Assembly: GCA_045535815.1 (NCBI GenBank)
Contig: JAZSMJ010000068.1
Span: 1-64,000 of the forward strand
Length of the DNA stretch: 64,000 bases
Direction: 5' to 3'
From: JAZSMJ01 sp045535815
Lineage (GTDB): Bacteria; Bacillota; Clostridia; Oscillospirales; CAG-272
In this document: positions 34,701-43,314 of the stretch, one piece after another
Position numbering within the stretch: the first letter of the stretch is position 1
Layout: the number at the start of each line of letters is the position of its first letter
Translations under genes and position numbers: made by a program
The notes under the pieces: model-generated
What the model was told of the DNA's origin: nothing
The model's input: the letters and a program-made list of their open reading frames with translations, nothing else
Database searches by the model: none

Positions 34701-36206
34701 TGTCCCGTTTGCGGTGAGCGTATGATAGGTGACGGACACGATATTCCGTTTGAGACCTTCCTTGGCTTCAGCGGTGAAAAATCTCCCGATATCGACCTTA
34801 ACTTCTCGGGTGACGTTCAGGGCGATGCACATAAATTCACCGAGGTTCTGTTCGGAAGCGAAAACGTCTTCAGAGCAGGAACTATAGGTACTATTGCCGA
34901 TAAGACGGCATACGGATACGTTGCGAAGTATCTTGAGGAGAAGGGAATATCTCTGCCGAGAGCCGAGATGTTCAGGCTTATAAGCGGATGCGTCGGTGTC
35001 AAGAGAACTACGGGTCAGCATCCCGGCGGCGTTATCGTCGTTCCGAGAGAATACGATATATACGATTTTTCACCCGTTCAGCATCCTGCCGATAAATCGG
35101 CGTCCGATACAGTCACAACGCACTTTGCGTTCACATATCTGCACGATACGCTTCTGAAGCTCGATATTCTCGGGCACGATGTGCCGACCAAGTACAAAAA
35201 GCTTCAGGACCTTACCGGCATAGACGTGCGTGACGTTCCAATGCACGATGAGGACGTTATGGAGCTGTTTCTGTCGACAAAGTCACTCGGAGTAAAGCCG
35301 AGTGATATAGGAAGCGAGGTCGGAACCTTCGGTCTTCCCGAATTCGGTACAAACTTCGTTCGTCAGATGCTTGTTGACACAAAGCCGAAATGCTTTGCCG
35401 ATCTTCTTCAGATATCAGGTCTTTCGCACGGTACGGGAGTTTGGCTGGGCAACGCTCAGGACCTTATCAAAAACGGCACCTGCACTATATCCGAGGTTAT
35501 CGGAACGAGAGACAATATAATGCTTGAGCTTATAAATTACGGTCTTGAAAAGGGACTTGCCTTCAATATAATGGAAAAGGTGCGTAAGGGTAAGGGACTT
35601 ACCCCCGAATTCGAGGCGGCTATGAGGGCATGCAACGTGCCTGAGTGGTATATAGATTCCTGCAAGAAGATTAAATATATGTTCCCGAAGGCTCATGCCG
35701 CGGCGTACGATATTGCGTCTCTTCGTCTCGGATGGTTCAAGGTGCACCGTCCTCTTGAGTTTTATGCGGTATTCTTCACTCTCGCAAAGGAAGGCTTTGA
35801 TGCTCAGATAGTAATGAAGGGCAAGAACGAGGTCGTCCGTGTTATGAAGGAGATAGAAAATAAAGGAAAGGACTCAACGCAGAAGGACGATGCAATGTAC
35901 AGCACCCTTCAGCTTGTTAATGAATATCTGGCAAGAGGAATGCAGTTCCTGCCCGTTGACCTTTACAAATCGGGGGCACACGACTTCCTTCCCGATAACG
36001 GCAAGATAAGACTGCCGTTCTCATCTCTTCCCGGTCTTGGCGAGAACGCCGCAGAAAAGATAGTTTCCGTAAGAGACGAGGGAGAGCTTCTCTCTATAGA
36101 GGAGCTTCAGACAAGGGCGCACATTCCGAAGTCTGTTATAGATATTCTCAAGACAAACGGAGTGCTTGATAAGCTTAGTGAAACCAATCAGATAACGTTC
36201 TTCTGA
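31782..36206 (+). CDS. polC: DNA polymerase III alpha subunit, PolC type
   Basis: The 1474-residue replicative polymerase of low-GC Gram-positives. Domains in order: N-terminal region and OB fold (about 270-355), PHP start HLHTAMSAMDAT (near 373), an inserted DEDDh proofreading exonuclease (about 455-620, with FDIETTGLS and the final HHRACDDAEM), the PHP remainder, a palm with SRGSVGSSFTATM and PDIDLNFSGD, a four-Cys zinc site (CPKC and CPVC, near 950-980), and GQHPGGVIVVP. The C-terminal helix-hairpin-helix is LPGLGENAAEKIVS. The inserted exonuclease separates PolC from DnaE. The length is normal. Confidence 0.96.
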   Translation: MAGKTLLDVFNKYAPGDEFKAILESATDISVRADRERKLVEAQAFFPETIEKKKLYRLEEEIREAYKINSVRILPKYSPDKFNSEYITQVMVEAQRLGAVSRGFFNDYDVSLEGNHIKIDIAFANGGIELLYSAKTHEIIEGIILREFGLNYTVEITRSQGFEGGYEDFVKHRDEYLSSEMKEAVKRIEASAAANAAAASASSAQNAKKLAADGSELKRMNSLYETSDSQCDWLDETTVISGKIKFSVAEPTEIHGSAFPITPSPISTFTSPQKSVIAVGEVFQVELRETRRGDSVTVIFGITDKESSVYVRISADPETADGIKSALGIGSAVAVRGALRNENKESAELAIFAYDILKIKKITRKDNAPEKRVELHLHTAMSAMDATMQPDVVVKTAKAWGHPAVAFTDHGNVQAFPEAMLAAEKLGDIKVIYGMEGYYVDDTARAVYGDKLCLFTDQFTVFDIETTGLSAINNKITEIGAVKIKGGEVIDRFNTFVDPREHIPEKITELTGITDEMVAGAPEECEAVKSFLEFAGDDMLIAHNASFDTSFIRRVCDEHRMPFTSSYLDTVAMSRYANPELSKHRLDVLAEYYKLGDFNHHRACDDAEMLAHIFFAMTDKLRKEGVFGIADMNQAMSERADPLKLRSYHMILLVKNQTGLKNLYKMVSDGYLKYFRKHPRIPRTVLEAHREGLIIGSACSEGELFSAILENKSFGDLKKIASFYDYLEIQPLCNNAYLIRNGSVANEEKLKEINKTIIKIADSLGKPVVATCDAHFLEADDEIYRQILMKGMGFSDTDNESGIYFRTTEEMLREFEYLGEEKAYEVVVKNTNLISDMIENVRPIPKGSFPPKLEGSDENLSEMCWAKAKELYGDPLPEVVSTRLERELVPIINNGFAVMYMIAQKLIENSEKAGYLVGSRGSVGSSFTATMCGVSEVNPLPPHYRCPKCRHSEFQDDSWEIKYGSGYDMPNKDCPVCGERMIGDGHDIPFETFLGFSGEKSPDIDLNFSGDVQGDAHKFTEVLFGSENVFRAGTIGTIADKTAYGYVAKYLEEKGISLPRAEMFRLISGCVGVKRTTGQHPGGVIVVPREYDIYDFSPVQHPADKSASDTVTTHFAFTYLHDTLLKLDILGHDVPTKYKKLQDLTGIDVRDVPMHDEDVMELFLSTKSLGVKPSDIGSEVGTFGLPEFGTNFVRQMLVDTKPKCFADLLQISGLSHGTGVWLGNAQDLIKNGTCTISEVIGTRDNIMLELINYGLEKGLAFNIMEKVRKGKGLTPEFEAAMRACNVPEWYIDSCKKIKYMFPKAHAAAYDIASLRLGWFKVHRPLEFYAVFFTLAKEGFDAQIVMKGKNEVVRVMKEIENKGKDSTQKDDAMYSTLQLVNEYLARGMQFLPVDLYKSGAHDFLPDNGKIRLPFSSLPGLGENAAEKIVSVRDEGELLSIEELQTRAHIPKSVIDILKTNGVLDKLSETNQITFF

Positions 36207-36222
36207 TTTTTCACAAAAGGTA

Positions 36223-36251
36223 TTGACAATACCTTTATATTGTGCTAATAT
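36223..36251 (+). promoter_or_regulatory. Promoter of the histidine operon
   Basis: TTGACA (36223-36228), a 17-bp spacer and TAATAT (36246-36251), just after polC. Confidence 0.85.
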
Positions 36252-36274
36252 ATTAGCAAGATAAAGCAAGAAAG

Positions 36275-36319
36275 TGCCGCATCGCTCAGTCGATGCGGCA
36301 GTCTTGGGTGTTTTAAGAC
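36275..36319 (+). promoter_or_regulatory. Structured leader of the histidine operon
   Basis: TGCCGCATCG (36275-36284) and CGATGCGGCA (36291-36300) form a perfect 10-bp hairpin with a 6-nt loop. A weaker GTCTT/AAGAC pair (36301-36319) encloses a TTTT run. This could be an attenuator or terminator, but no His-codon-rich leader peptide and no T-box sequence are visible. Confidence 0.45.
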
Positions 36320-36370
36320 TTTTGATATCTAAAAAATCAACGGGAGCTGATTGAAATAAACAAGTGGAAT

Positions 36371-37552
36371 ATGAACATCCCCGAGGGTACGAGGGATATA
36401 ATTTACGATGATGCGCTGGTATATGAGGATATATCGCAAAGGCTTTCAAGCGTCTATGCAAAAAACGGCTTCAGACCGGTAATGACCCCTGCCGTCGAAT
36501 ACTATGACGTCTTTGGCTTTGAGGGTCAGCCGATAAGCCAGGAGAGCATGTATAAGTTTACCGATATGAGCGGAAGACTTATCGTTTTGAGAGCGGATAA
36601 TACAACTCCTCTTGCAAGAGTGGCGGCAACAAAGCTCCGCTCTGCTCAGCTTCCTCAGAAGATATGCTATAATCAGAATATATACAGAATTAATTCAGAG
36701 CATTCGGGAAGAAGAAACGAGATACTTCAAAGCGGTGTCGAGATAATCGGTGCGGCAGGTATTAAGAGCGACATCATCTGTCTTGCCGTTGCTCTTGAGG
36801 CGCTCAGGAGCCTCGGTGTCGATTTCAAGATAGAGATAGGCACGGTCGGTTTTTACAATGCGCTGATAAAGGAGCTGGACCTCAGCGAAAAGGAAACCGA
36901 TATAGTCAGAGAATACGTTGACACAAAGAATACCGTTTCACTTGATTTAATGAAGCGCAGAAACGGATTTGAAAAGATAAAGCGCCTTCCCATGCTTTAC
37001 GGCGGAGAAGAGGTTTTTGATGAGGCTTATTCGATAGCAGGCGATAATGCCGAGGCTATAGAGGCTCTCGATTATATTAAAAAGCTTTACGGTGCGCTTG
37101 CAAGCTCGGGATATGCCGACAATATAATGATAGATCTCGGTCTTGTTCATAAGATCGATTATTATACAGGCGTAGTTTTCAGAGGATATATTGAGGGCGC
37201 AGGCGAGGCGGTGCTCAGCGGCGGAAGATACGATAATCTTATAAACCATTTCGGATATAACGCAGTTGCAACAGGATTTGCAATAAACGTCGGTCTTTGC
37301 GCTGATACAATTATAAAGAATATGAAGGAAGAGGTCAGGGTTGGCGCTGATTATCTTATCTTCTTTGAAGCAGACGGATTCAAGTATGCCGATGAATATA
37401 AGACGGAGCTTGATAAAAAGGGCTTTACAAGCGAATTTTCAAGCGCTTGCTCGATAGAGGATGCGCTTGCGTATGCAAGAGAGGCAAGAATCCAGAAGCT
37501 TGCAATTATAGGAAGTGACGGCAGCATCGATATAAAGGAGGCGGCAGAGTGA
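36371..37552 (+). CDS. hisZ: ATP phosphoribosyltransferase regulatory subunit
   Basis: A histidyl-tRNA-synthetase-like protein of about 393 residues without synthetase function, needed with short HisG. It begins NIPEGTRDIIYDD and has TDMSGRLIVLRADNTTPLAR (motif 2-like) and SGGRYDNLI (motif 3-like). The C-terminal anticodon domain is only partial, as in HisZ. The ATG at 36371 has no ribosome site. The frame runs up to ATT 36350 or ATA 36356, placed after GGGAG (36342-36346), giving a start like that of rseP. The GTG of hisG overlaps its stop. Confidence 0.9.
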   Translation: MNIPEGTRDIIYDDALVYEDISQRLSSVYAKNGFRPVMTPAVEYYDVFGFEGQPISQESMYKFTDMSGRLIVLRADNTTPLARVAATKLRSAQLPQKICYNQNIYRINSEHSGRRNEILQSGVEIIGAAGIKSDIICLAVALEALRSLGVDFKIEIGTVGFYNALIKELDLSEKETDIVREYVDTKNTVSLDLMKRRNGFEKIKRLPMLYGGEEVFDEAYSIAGDNAEAIEALDYIKKLYGALASSGYADNIMIDLGLVHKIDYYTGVVFRGYIEGAGEAVLSGGRYDNLINHFGYNAVATGFAINVGLCADTIIKNMKEEVRVGADYLIFFEADGFKYADEYKTELDKKGFTSEFSSACSIEDALAYAREARIQKLAIIGSDGSIDIKEAAE

Positions 37553-38184
37553 TAAGGATCGCGCTCACAAAGGGCAGAATAGAAAAAAAGGCAATTGAAA
37601 TTCTTACCCGTGCCGGCTATGATATGAGCTGTCTCAATGAAGAGAATAAGGGAAGAAAGCTTCTGTTTAAGGTGGATAACGCCGATATAGAGATAGTGCT
37701 TGCAAAGGCGGCAGACGTTATGACCTACGTTGAGCACGGCGTTTGTGACGTCGGTATAGTAGGCGAGGATACCGTTCTTGAGAGCGGTAAATCGGTATAC
37801 GAGCTTCTTGACCTCGGCTTCGGCAGGTGCAGATTTGCTCTTGCAGGAATAAAGGGAAAGAATTTTTACGACGGATATTCTCACAAGGTCATAGCATCGA
37901 AATATCCGAATATAACCAAGAGCTATTTTAACAGCAGAGGTATAGACGTTGAGGTCGTAAAGATAGAGGGCTCGGTAGAGCTTGCTCCTCTGCTCGGCCT
38001 TTCGGATGCTATCGCAGATATAGTTGAAACAGGCTCAACGCTTAAGGCAAACGGTCTTGAGGTGTACGAGGATATCGTAAACATCTCTGCAAGGCTTGTC
38101 GCAAACATTGCGGCGGCAAAGCTTAAAAAGGCAGAGATAGATGATCTGCTTTCCAGAGTGTCGGGAGCTCTTGCTTCCGAATAA
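37549..38184 (+). CDS. hisG: ATP phosphoribosyltransferase, short form
   Basis: A 211-residue catalytic subunit of the first committed histidine step, joining ATP and PRPP. It begins IRIALTKGRIEKKA and carries the PRPP-binding motif DIVETGSTLKANGLEV. The C-terminal regulatory domain of long HisG is absent, so it depends on HisZ, which is encoded just before. GTG 37549 overlaps the hisZ stop (GTGA), with AAGGAGG upstream. Confidence 0.95.
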   Translation: MIRIALTKGRIEKKAIEILTRAGYDMSCLNEENKGRKLLFKVDNADIEIVLAKAADVMTYVEHGVCDVGIVGEDTVLESGKSVYELLDLGFGRCRFALAGIKGKNFYDGYSHKVIASKYPNITKSYFNSRGIDVEVVKIEGSVELAPLLGLSDAIADIVETGSTLKANGLEVYEDIVNISARLVANIAAAKLKKAEIDDLLSRVSGALASE

Positions 38185-38206
38185 CGTCAATTTATGAGGT
38201 TTTCAG

Positions 38207-39487
38207 ATGTTAAAATTATACAGTAAAGATAATATTCAAGAATTATACGCTCTGCTTGAGCGCCGTGCAGACAGCGTGACTGCAGAGCTTACCCGTGCAG
38301 TATCGGACGTTATATGTGACGTTCGTGAAAACGGTGACGAGGCACTTTACCGCCTGACGGAAAAATTTGATAAAATAAGACCCGAAACGCTTATATTAAG
38401 CGAAGCGGAAAAGAAAAAGCTGCTTGATAAGGTGCCAGCCGAGCTTCGTCGTACTATGGAAAGAGCGGCTGAAAACATCTTTGCCTTCCATGAAAAGCAA
38501 AAGCAAAACAGCCGTATCGACTGTGAAAACGGCAGGATAATGGGTCAGAGAGTTATACCGCTCAAAAGAGTCGGACTTTACGTTCCGGGCGGTACGGCGG
38601 CATATCCCTCATCGGTTTTGATGAATGCAATTCCCGCAAAGGTCGCAGGAGTTGACGAGATAGTTATAACGACACCGCCTAAAAGCGAGGGAATATCTCC
38701 TGCGGTCGTTTGTGCGGCTGATATAGCTGGCGTTAAGGAGATAATAACGGTGGGCGGAGCGCAGGCAGTTGCGGCTCTTGCATACGGAACGCAGAGCGTC
38801 AGACGTGTTGATAAGATAGTAGGACCCGGCAACATTTTCGTTGCTATAGCTAAAAGACTCGTTTTCGGCTCGGTTGATATTGATATGTTTGCAGGACCGA
38901 GTGAGGTGCTTGTTATCGCTGATGAGAGTGCAGATCCCGCATACCTTGCCGCAGACCTTATGTCTCAGGCGGAGCACGATCCGATGGCGGCATCCATACT
39001 TATTGCAACCTCTGAAGATATAATTGATAAGGTAAACGTTGAGATAGAAAAGCAGCTTGCAACCCTTTCAAGAGGCGATATAATCAGAAGATCACTTGAG
39101 AGCTACGGAAGTGCGGTCGTTGTCGGCGATCTTTCGGAGGCGGCTGAGATATCGGATGTCGTTGCACCCGAGCATCTTGAGCTTGCGGTTGCGCAGCCGT
39201 TTGAGCTTCTTCCCAAGATAAGAAACGCAGGCTCGGTATTCCTTGGAAAATATACGCCTGAGCCACTCGGCGACTATTATGCAGGACCTAATCACGTTCT
39301 TCCCACCAACGGAACGGCGAGATTCTCCTCCCCCTTGTCGGTAGACAGCTTTATCAAAAAATCGAGCTTCCTTTATTACGAAAAGAGCGCACTCTTATCC
39401 GCAGGAGACGATATAATATCGTTTGCAAATGCGGAAGGGCTTGATGCTCACGCAAATTCAATAAAAGTCAGAATGAGAGATAAATAA
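38207..39487 (+). CDS. hisD: Histidinol dehydrogenase
   Basis: A 426-residue zinc enzyme performing the last two oxidations to L-histidine with NAD. Motifs are GLYVPGGTAAYPSSVLMNAI, TVGGAQAVAALAYGT, DKIVGPGN, DMFAGPSEVLVIAD, the zinc/catalytic AEHDPMA, and APEHLEL. ATG 38207 follows GAGG. The length is normal and the gene lies 22 bp after hisG. Confidence 0.96.
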   Translation: MLKLYSKDNIQELYALLERRADSVTAELTRAVSDVICDVRENGDEALYRLTEKFDKIRPETLILSEAEKKKLLDKVPAELRRTMERAAENIFAFHEKQKQNSRIDCENGRIMGQRVIPLKRVGLYVPGGTAAYPSSVLMNAIPAKVAGVDEIVITTPPKSEGISPAVVCAADIAGVKEIITVGGAQAVAALAYGTQSVRRVDKIVGPGNIFVAIAKRLVFGSVDIDMFAGPSEVLVIADESADPAYLAADLMSQAEHDPMAASILIATSEDIIDKVNVEIEKQLATLSRGDIIRRSLESYGSAVVVGDLSEAAEISDVVAPEHLELAVAQPFELLPKIRNAGSVFLGKYTPEPLGDYYAGPNHVLPTNGTARFSSPLSVDSFIKKSSFLYYEKSALLSAGDDIISFANAEGLDAHANSIKVRMRDK

Positions 39488-39494
39488 AAAGAAA

Positions 39495-40577
39495 ATGTCT
39501 AACAGATTTATATCGGATAAGATAAATAAAATGGAGGAGTACAATCCGTGCTCCGCAAAATATCAAGTTCGGCTTGATGCCAACGAAAGCCCGTTTGAGC
39601 TTTCGCAAGAGATACTGTCGGAGTTTTGCGAGGCGATAAAGGATATTGACTATAACAGATATCCCGATCCGAGAGCAAGCGAGCTTACCGAAAAGTTTGC
39701 CGCCATATATAACGTAAAAAGTGAAAACGTAGTTTGCGGAAACGGCTCGGACGAGCTTATCAGTCTTATCTGCACAGGATTTTTAGATCCGGGGGATAAG
39801 CTTATAACCATAACTCCCGATTTTTCAATGTATCAGTTTTACGCAGAGCTTGCAGGAGCTGAGGTCATCAATTTCTATAAGACCCACGATTTTCAGTTCG
39901 ATTTCGGAAGACTTATAGACACAGTAATGAAAAAGAAGGCTAAGGCGGTCATATTCTCCAATCCCTGCAATCCGACCTCTGCGGTATGCTCAAAAGAGGA
40001 TATATTAACTCTTGTTAAGGCTTGCAGTGAAAGCGGATGCCTGGTTATTGCAGACGAGGCTTATATGGAGTTTTGCGATACCGATGAGAGCATGATACCG
40101 TATGTTGAAGAGTTTGATAATCTTATCGTTTTGAAAACGCTCTCAAAGGCATTCGGACTTGCAGCGCTCAGAGTGGGATTTATGATAAGTAATCCCGATA
40201 TTATTCTTGCGGTACGCAAGTTCAAAAGTCCGTATAATCTGAACTCGCTCTCGCAAAGGCTTGCAGGAATAGTTCTTGACCATTTTGATGAGATAAAAAA
40301 TAACATTCAACTGATCAAAAAGGGCACCCGTGAGCTTTATGAGAGTGTAAAGGCGCTTGAGGATGTAGGCAATTTTACCGTTCAAAAGCCGTACGCCAAT
40401 TTTATAACCCTTGCTTTTGAGGATAAAGAGGTGGCTGCTTCTGTATCCGAAAAGCTGCATGATTACGGAATAGCCGTGAGATTTACAAGCGGTCTTCTCC
40501 GCATAAACTGCGGAAAAGAGGATGAAAATAAAAAATTCGTTGACAGCTTTACTGAAATTGTCGGAGGTAAGTTATGA
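39495..40577 (+). CDS. hisC: Histidinol-phosphate aminotransferase
   Basis: A 360-residue PLP-dependent class I/II transaminase. It has RLDANESPF near the N-terminus, the phosphate-side GNGSDELI, NPCNPTSA, the pyridine-contacting Asp in VIADEAYMEF and the PLP lysine in TLSKAFGLAALRVGF. Its stop overlaps the hisB start (ATGA). Placement within the his operon fixes the substrate as imidazole acetol phosphate. Confidence 0.95.
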   Translation: MSNRFISDKINKMEEYNPCSAKYQVRLDANESPFELSQEILSEFCEAIKDIDYNRYPDPRASELTEKFAAIYNVKSENVVCGNGSDELISLICTGFLDPGDKLITITPDFSMYQFYAELAGAEVINFYKTHDFQFDFGRLIDTVMKKKAKAVIFSNPCNPTSAVCSKEDILTLVKACSESGCLVIADEAYMEFCDTDESMIPYVEEFDNLIVLKTLSKAFGLAALRVGFMISNPDIILAVRKFKSPYNLNSLSQRLAGIVLDHFDEIKNNIQLIKKGTRELYESVKALEDVGNFTVQKPYANFITLAFEDKEVAASVSEKLHDYGIAVRFTSGLLRINCGKEDENKKFVDSFTEIVGGKL

Positions 40578-41158
40578 GATATGCATGTATTACCAGAAAT
40601 ACACGTGAAACGCAGATAACAATGTCACTTGAGCTTGACAGAGTCGGTGCAGGTGCGCTTGAGGGAACGAGCGGAGTTGGATTTTTCGATCATATGCTCA
40701 ACTCCTTCTGTGTACACGGTGGATTTTATATTAAGCTTGATATGAGCGGAGACTTAAACGTTGACTGTCATCACACTATAGAGGACGTAGGTATAGTTTT
40801 AGGCAAGCTTTTTGATCAGATACTTGCCGATAAGGGCGGCATCTGCCGCTTCGGTGAGGCTAATCTTCCTATGGATGAGGCTCTCGTTTTTTCTGCAGTC
40901 GATATTTCGGGCAGACCTTATCTCGTGTGTGACCTTCCCGTAGCTCAGCCTATGATAGGTGATTACGATACACAGATGACACGCGAGTTCTTCAGAGCAC
41001 TTGCCTTTAATATGCAGGCAACTCTGCACGTCAGAATGATATACGGTGAGAATGCTCACCACGTAACAGAGGCAGCGTTCAAGGCGGTTGCACGTGCGAT
41101 ATCTGCGGCAGTAAAGACGAGCGATACAGGTGTTTTATCTGCCAAAGGGGTACTTTAA
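40574..41158 (+). CDS. hisB: Imidazoleglycerol-phosphate dehydratase
   Basis: A 194-residue manganese enzyme. The repeated metal sites appear as GVGFFDHMLNSFCVH, CHHTIEDVG, ARNTRE-like TRNTRETQI at the start, and AHHVTEAAFKA. It is the stand-alone dehydratase without a phosphatase domain, so histidinol phosphatase must be encoded elsewhere; none is seen in this operon. GGAGG lies eight bases before ATG 40574. Confidence 0.96.
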   Translation: MRYACITRNTRETQITMSLELDRVGAGALEGTSGVGFFDHMLNSFCVHGGFYIKLDMSGDLNVDCHHTIEDVGIVLGKLFDQILADKGGICRFGEANLPMDEALVFSAVDISGRPYLVCDLPVAQPMIGDYDTQMTREFFRALAFNMQATLHVRMIYGENAHHVTEAAFKAVARAISAAVKTSDTGVLSAKGVL

Positions 41159-41160
41159 TA

Positions 41161-41787
41161 ATGCCGAGAATAGGAATAATCGACTATGGAATAGGCAATC
41201 TTCACAGCGTAAAGAATGCCTTTGACTATATTGGTTGCGATGCGTTTATATCATCGGATGCAAAGGAGCTTGAAAAATCAGACGGAATACTTCTTCCCGG
41301 AGTGGGCGCATTTCCCGACGGAATGAGAGCTCTTGTAAATACCGGGCTTGCAGATTTCGTAAAAAGTGAGGCAGCGCTCGGCAAACCCTTGCTCGGAATA
41401 TGCCTTGGTATGCAGCTTCTGTTTGACGTAAGCTACGAGTTTGAGGAGTGCAGCGGCCTTGGTCTTATCAGCGGCAGTGTCGAGAGGATGAAGGCGTGCG
41501 ATGCCGATAAACGCTATAAGCTTCCGCATATAGGCTGGAATACCCTTGAATTTGTACGAACCTCTCCTCTTTGCAAGGATATAACGGCTGAAAAGCAGGT
41601 GTATTTCGTCCATTCGTACTATGCGGTAATGCCGAGTGATGATGATCTTATCGCATATACCGAGTATGGCGAGAGAGTAACTGCCATAGTTGGCAAGGGA
41701 AACGTTTTCGGAACTCAGTTCCATCCCGAAAAAAGCGGCAAGGTAGGGCTTGAGATGTTGAAGGGCTTTGCCGAATTCTGCAAATGA
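41161..41787 (+). CDS. hisH: Imidazole glycerol phosphate synthase, glutaminase subunit
   Basis: A 208-residue class I glutamine amidotransferase that feeds ammonia to HisF. It has GIIDYGIGNLHSV, the nucleophile Cys in GICLGMQLLF, HIGWN and the catalytic His/Glu in FGTQFHPEKSG. It starts three bases after the hisB stop. It works as a heterodimer with the HisF encoded two genes downstream. Confidence 0.96.
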   Translation: MPRIGIIDYGIGNLHSVKNAFDYIGCDAFISSDAKELEKSDGILLPGVGAFPDGMRALVNTGLADFVKSEAALGKPLLGICLGMQLLFDVSYEFEECSGLGLISGSVERMKACDADKRYKLPHIGWNTLEFVRTSPLCKDITAEKQVYFVHSYYAVMPSDDDLIAYTEYGERVTAIVGKGNVFGTQFHPEKSGKVGLEMLKGFAEFCK

Positions 41788-41803
41788 TCAGTGTGAGGTT
41801 GTT

Positions 41804-42538
41804 ATGATTATTTTACCTGCAATAGATATACTGAACGGCAACTGCGTCCGTCTTCAAAAGGGTGAGTACGACAGTGCGCATAAGGTGGCGGCTGACGCGA
41901 TAGAGACAGCCAAGGCTTTTGAGGCAGACGGCGCAGAATATATCCACGTAGTCGATCTTAACGGTGCAAAGGACGGACAAAAAATAAACAATGATCTTAT
42001 CTGTCGCATAGCGTCAAGCGTAAACGTGCCGATAGAGGTCGGCGGTGGCATAAGACAGCTTGAGGACGTTGAGTATTACCTCGAGAGAGGGGTATCAAGG
42101 GTTATAATCGGCTCTGCCGCTTATACCAATCCCGAGCTTGTGAAAAGATCTGCCGATAAATACGGCGCAAGAATTGCCGTCGGAATAGATGCAAGGGGCG
42201 GCAAGGTCAGCACGCAGGGCTGGACGCAGACCTCTGATATCGGCTATACCGAATTTGCAGTCGAGATGGAGAAGCTGGGTATAGGCAACATTATTTTTAC
42301 CGAAATAGAGAGAGACGGTATGCTTTCCGGTATAGATGCAGATAAGTACGCCGATCTTATGAGGGCAGTAAAGCTTGATATTACCGCAAGCGGCGGTATT
42401 AAGGATATCGAGGATATAAAAGCACTTGCGGATATAGGCGTTTACGGTGCAATATGCGGAAAGTCGATATACAGCGGAAGTCTTTCGCTTCCGCAGGCTA
42501 TAAAATGCGCAAAGGAAGCTATCGGAGATAAAAAATGA
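41804..42538 (+). CDS. hisA: ProFAR isomerase
   Basis: A 244-residue TIM-barrel enzyme. It has ILPAIDILNGNCVRLQKG with the catalytic Asp near residue 8, VDLNGAKDG, EVGGGIRQLED, and TEIERDGMLSG with the second Asp. ATG 41804 has GTGAGG upstream; the in-frame start at 41768 lies inside hisH and adds unrelated residues. The stop overlaps hisF as ATGA. Confidence 0.95.
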   Translation: MIILPAIDILNGNCVRLQKGEYDSAHKVAADAIETAKAFEADGAEYIHVVDLNGAKDGQKINNDLICRIASSVNVPIEVGGGIRQLEDVEYYLERGVSRVIIGSAAYTNPELVKRSADKYGARIAVGIDARGGKVSTQGWTQTSDIGYTEFAVEMEKLGIGNIIFTEIERDGMLSGIDADKYADLMRAVKLDITASGGIKDIEDIKALADIGVYGAICGKSIYSGSLSLPQAIKCAKEAIGDKK

Positions 42539-43314
42539 TATCAAAAAGAATTATCCCCTGCCTTGACGTCAAGGACGGAAGGGTTGTAAAGGGAGTAAAT
42601 TTCGTAAATCTCAGAGATGCGGGCGACGTCGTTGAGAATGCAAAGTTCTATAATTCTCAGGGAGCGGACGAGCTTGTGTTTCTTGATATAACTGCCTCTC
42701 ACGAGCAGAGAAAGACTATAACCGACGTCGTTGAGCGCACTGCCAAGGAGGTATTTATGCCTCTTACGGTAGGCGGCGGAATACGCAGCTGTGACGATTT
42801 TCGTGAGATACTTCTTGCAGGTGCAGATAAGGTAGCGGTCAACTCTGCCGCAGTAAAGGACAAAAGCCTTATAAGTGCAGCGGCAGACAAATTCGGAAGT
42901 CAGTGCGTCGTGCTTGCAATGGATGCAAGGCGTGTGTCCGAGGGTAAATACAATATCTTTATAAACGGCGGACGTGTTGACACCGGAATAGACGCTCTTG
43001 AGTGGGCAATGGAAGCAGAGCGACTCGGAGCAGGGGAGATACTGCTTACCTCAATGGATGCAGACGGCACCAAAAAGGGCTTTGATATAGAGCTTACCCG
43101 TGCGGTGACTGACAGAGTAAGCATACCCGTTATCGCCTCGGGCGGTGGCGGCAGTAAGGAGCATTTCTACGACGTTCTATGTGAGGACGGTGCAAACGCC
43201 GATGCTGCACTTGCGGCAACGCTCTTCCATTACAGAGAGCTTTCTGTTGGTGAGGTAAAGGAATACCTGCGTGACCGTGGAATACGGGTCAGAATGACAG
43301 AGGAGGAGCAGTAA
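42535..43314 (+). CDS. hisF: Imidazole glycerol phosphate synthase, cyclase subunit
   Basis: A 259-residue TIM barrel that forms IGP and AICAR from PRFAR using ammonia from HisH. It has RIIPCLDVKDGRVVKGVNF (catalytic Asp near 11), LTVGGGIRS, ADKVAVNSAAV and LLTSMDADGTKKGFD (second Asp). The translation is coupled to both neighbours: ATGA with hisA and TAATG with hisI. Confidence 0.96.
   Translation: MISKRIIPCLDVKDGRVVKGVNFVNLRDAGDVVENAKFYNSQGADELVFLDITASHEQRKTITDVVERTAKEVFMPLTVGGGIRSCDDFREILLAGADKVAVNSAAVKDKSLISAAADKFGSQCVVLAMDARRVSEGKYNIFINGGRVDTGIDALEWAMEAERLGAGEILLTSMDADGTKKGFDIELTRAVTDRVSIPVIASGGGGSKEHFYDVLCEDGANADAALAATLFHYRELSVGEVKEYLRDRGIRVRMTEEEQ

Noticed and set aside
36252..36370. 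T-box in the his leader
   Set aside because: No GGGTGGNACCG sequence exists there; only a simple hairpin is seen.
36371..37552. Histidyl-tRNA synthetase
   Set aside because: Its position before a short-form hisG and the reduced C-terminal anticodon domain identify HisZ.
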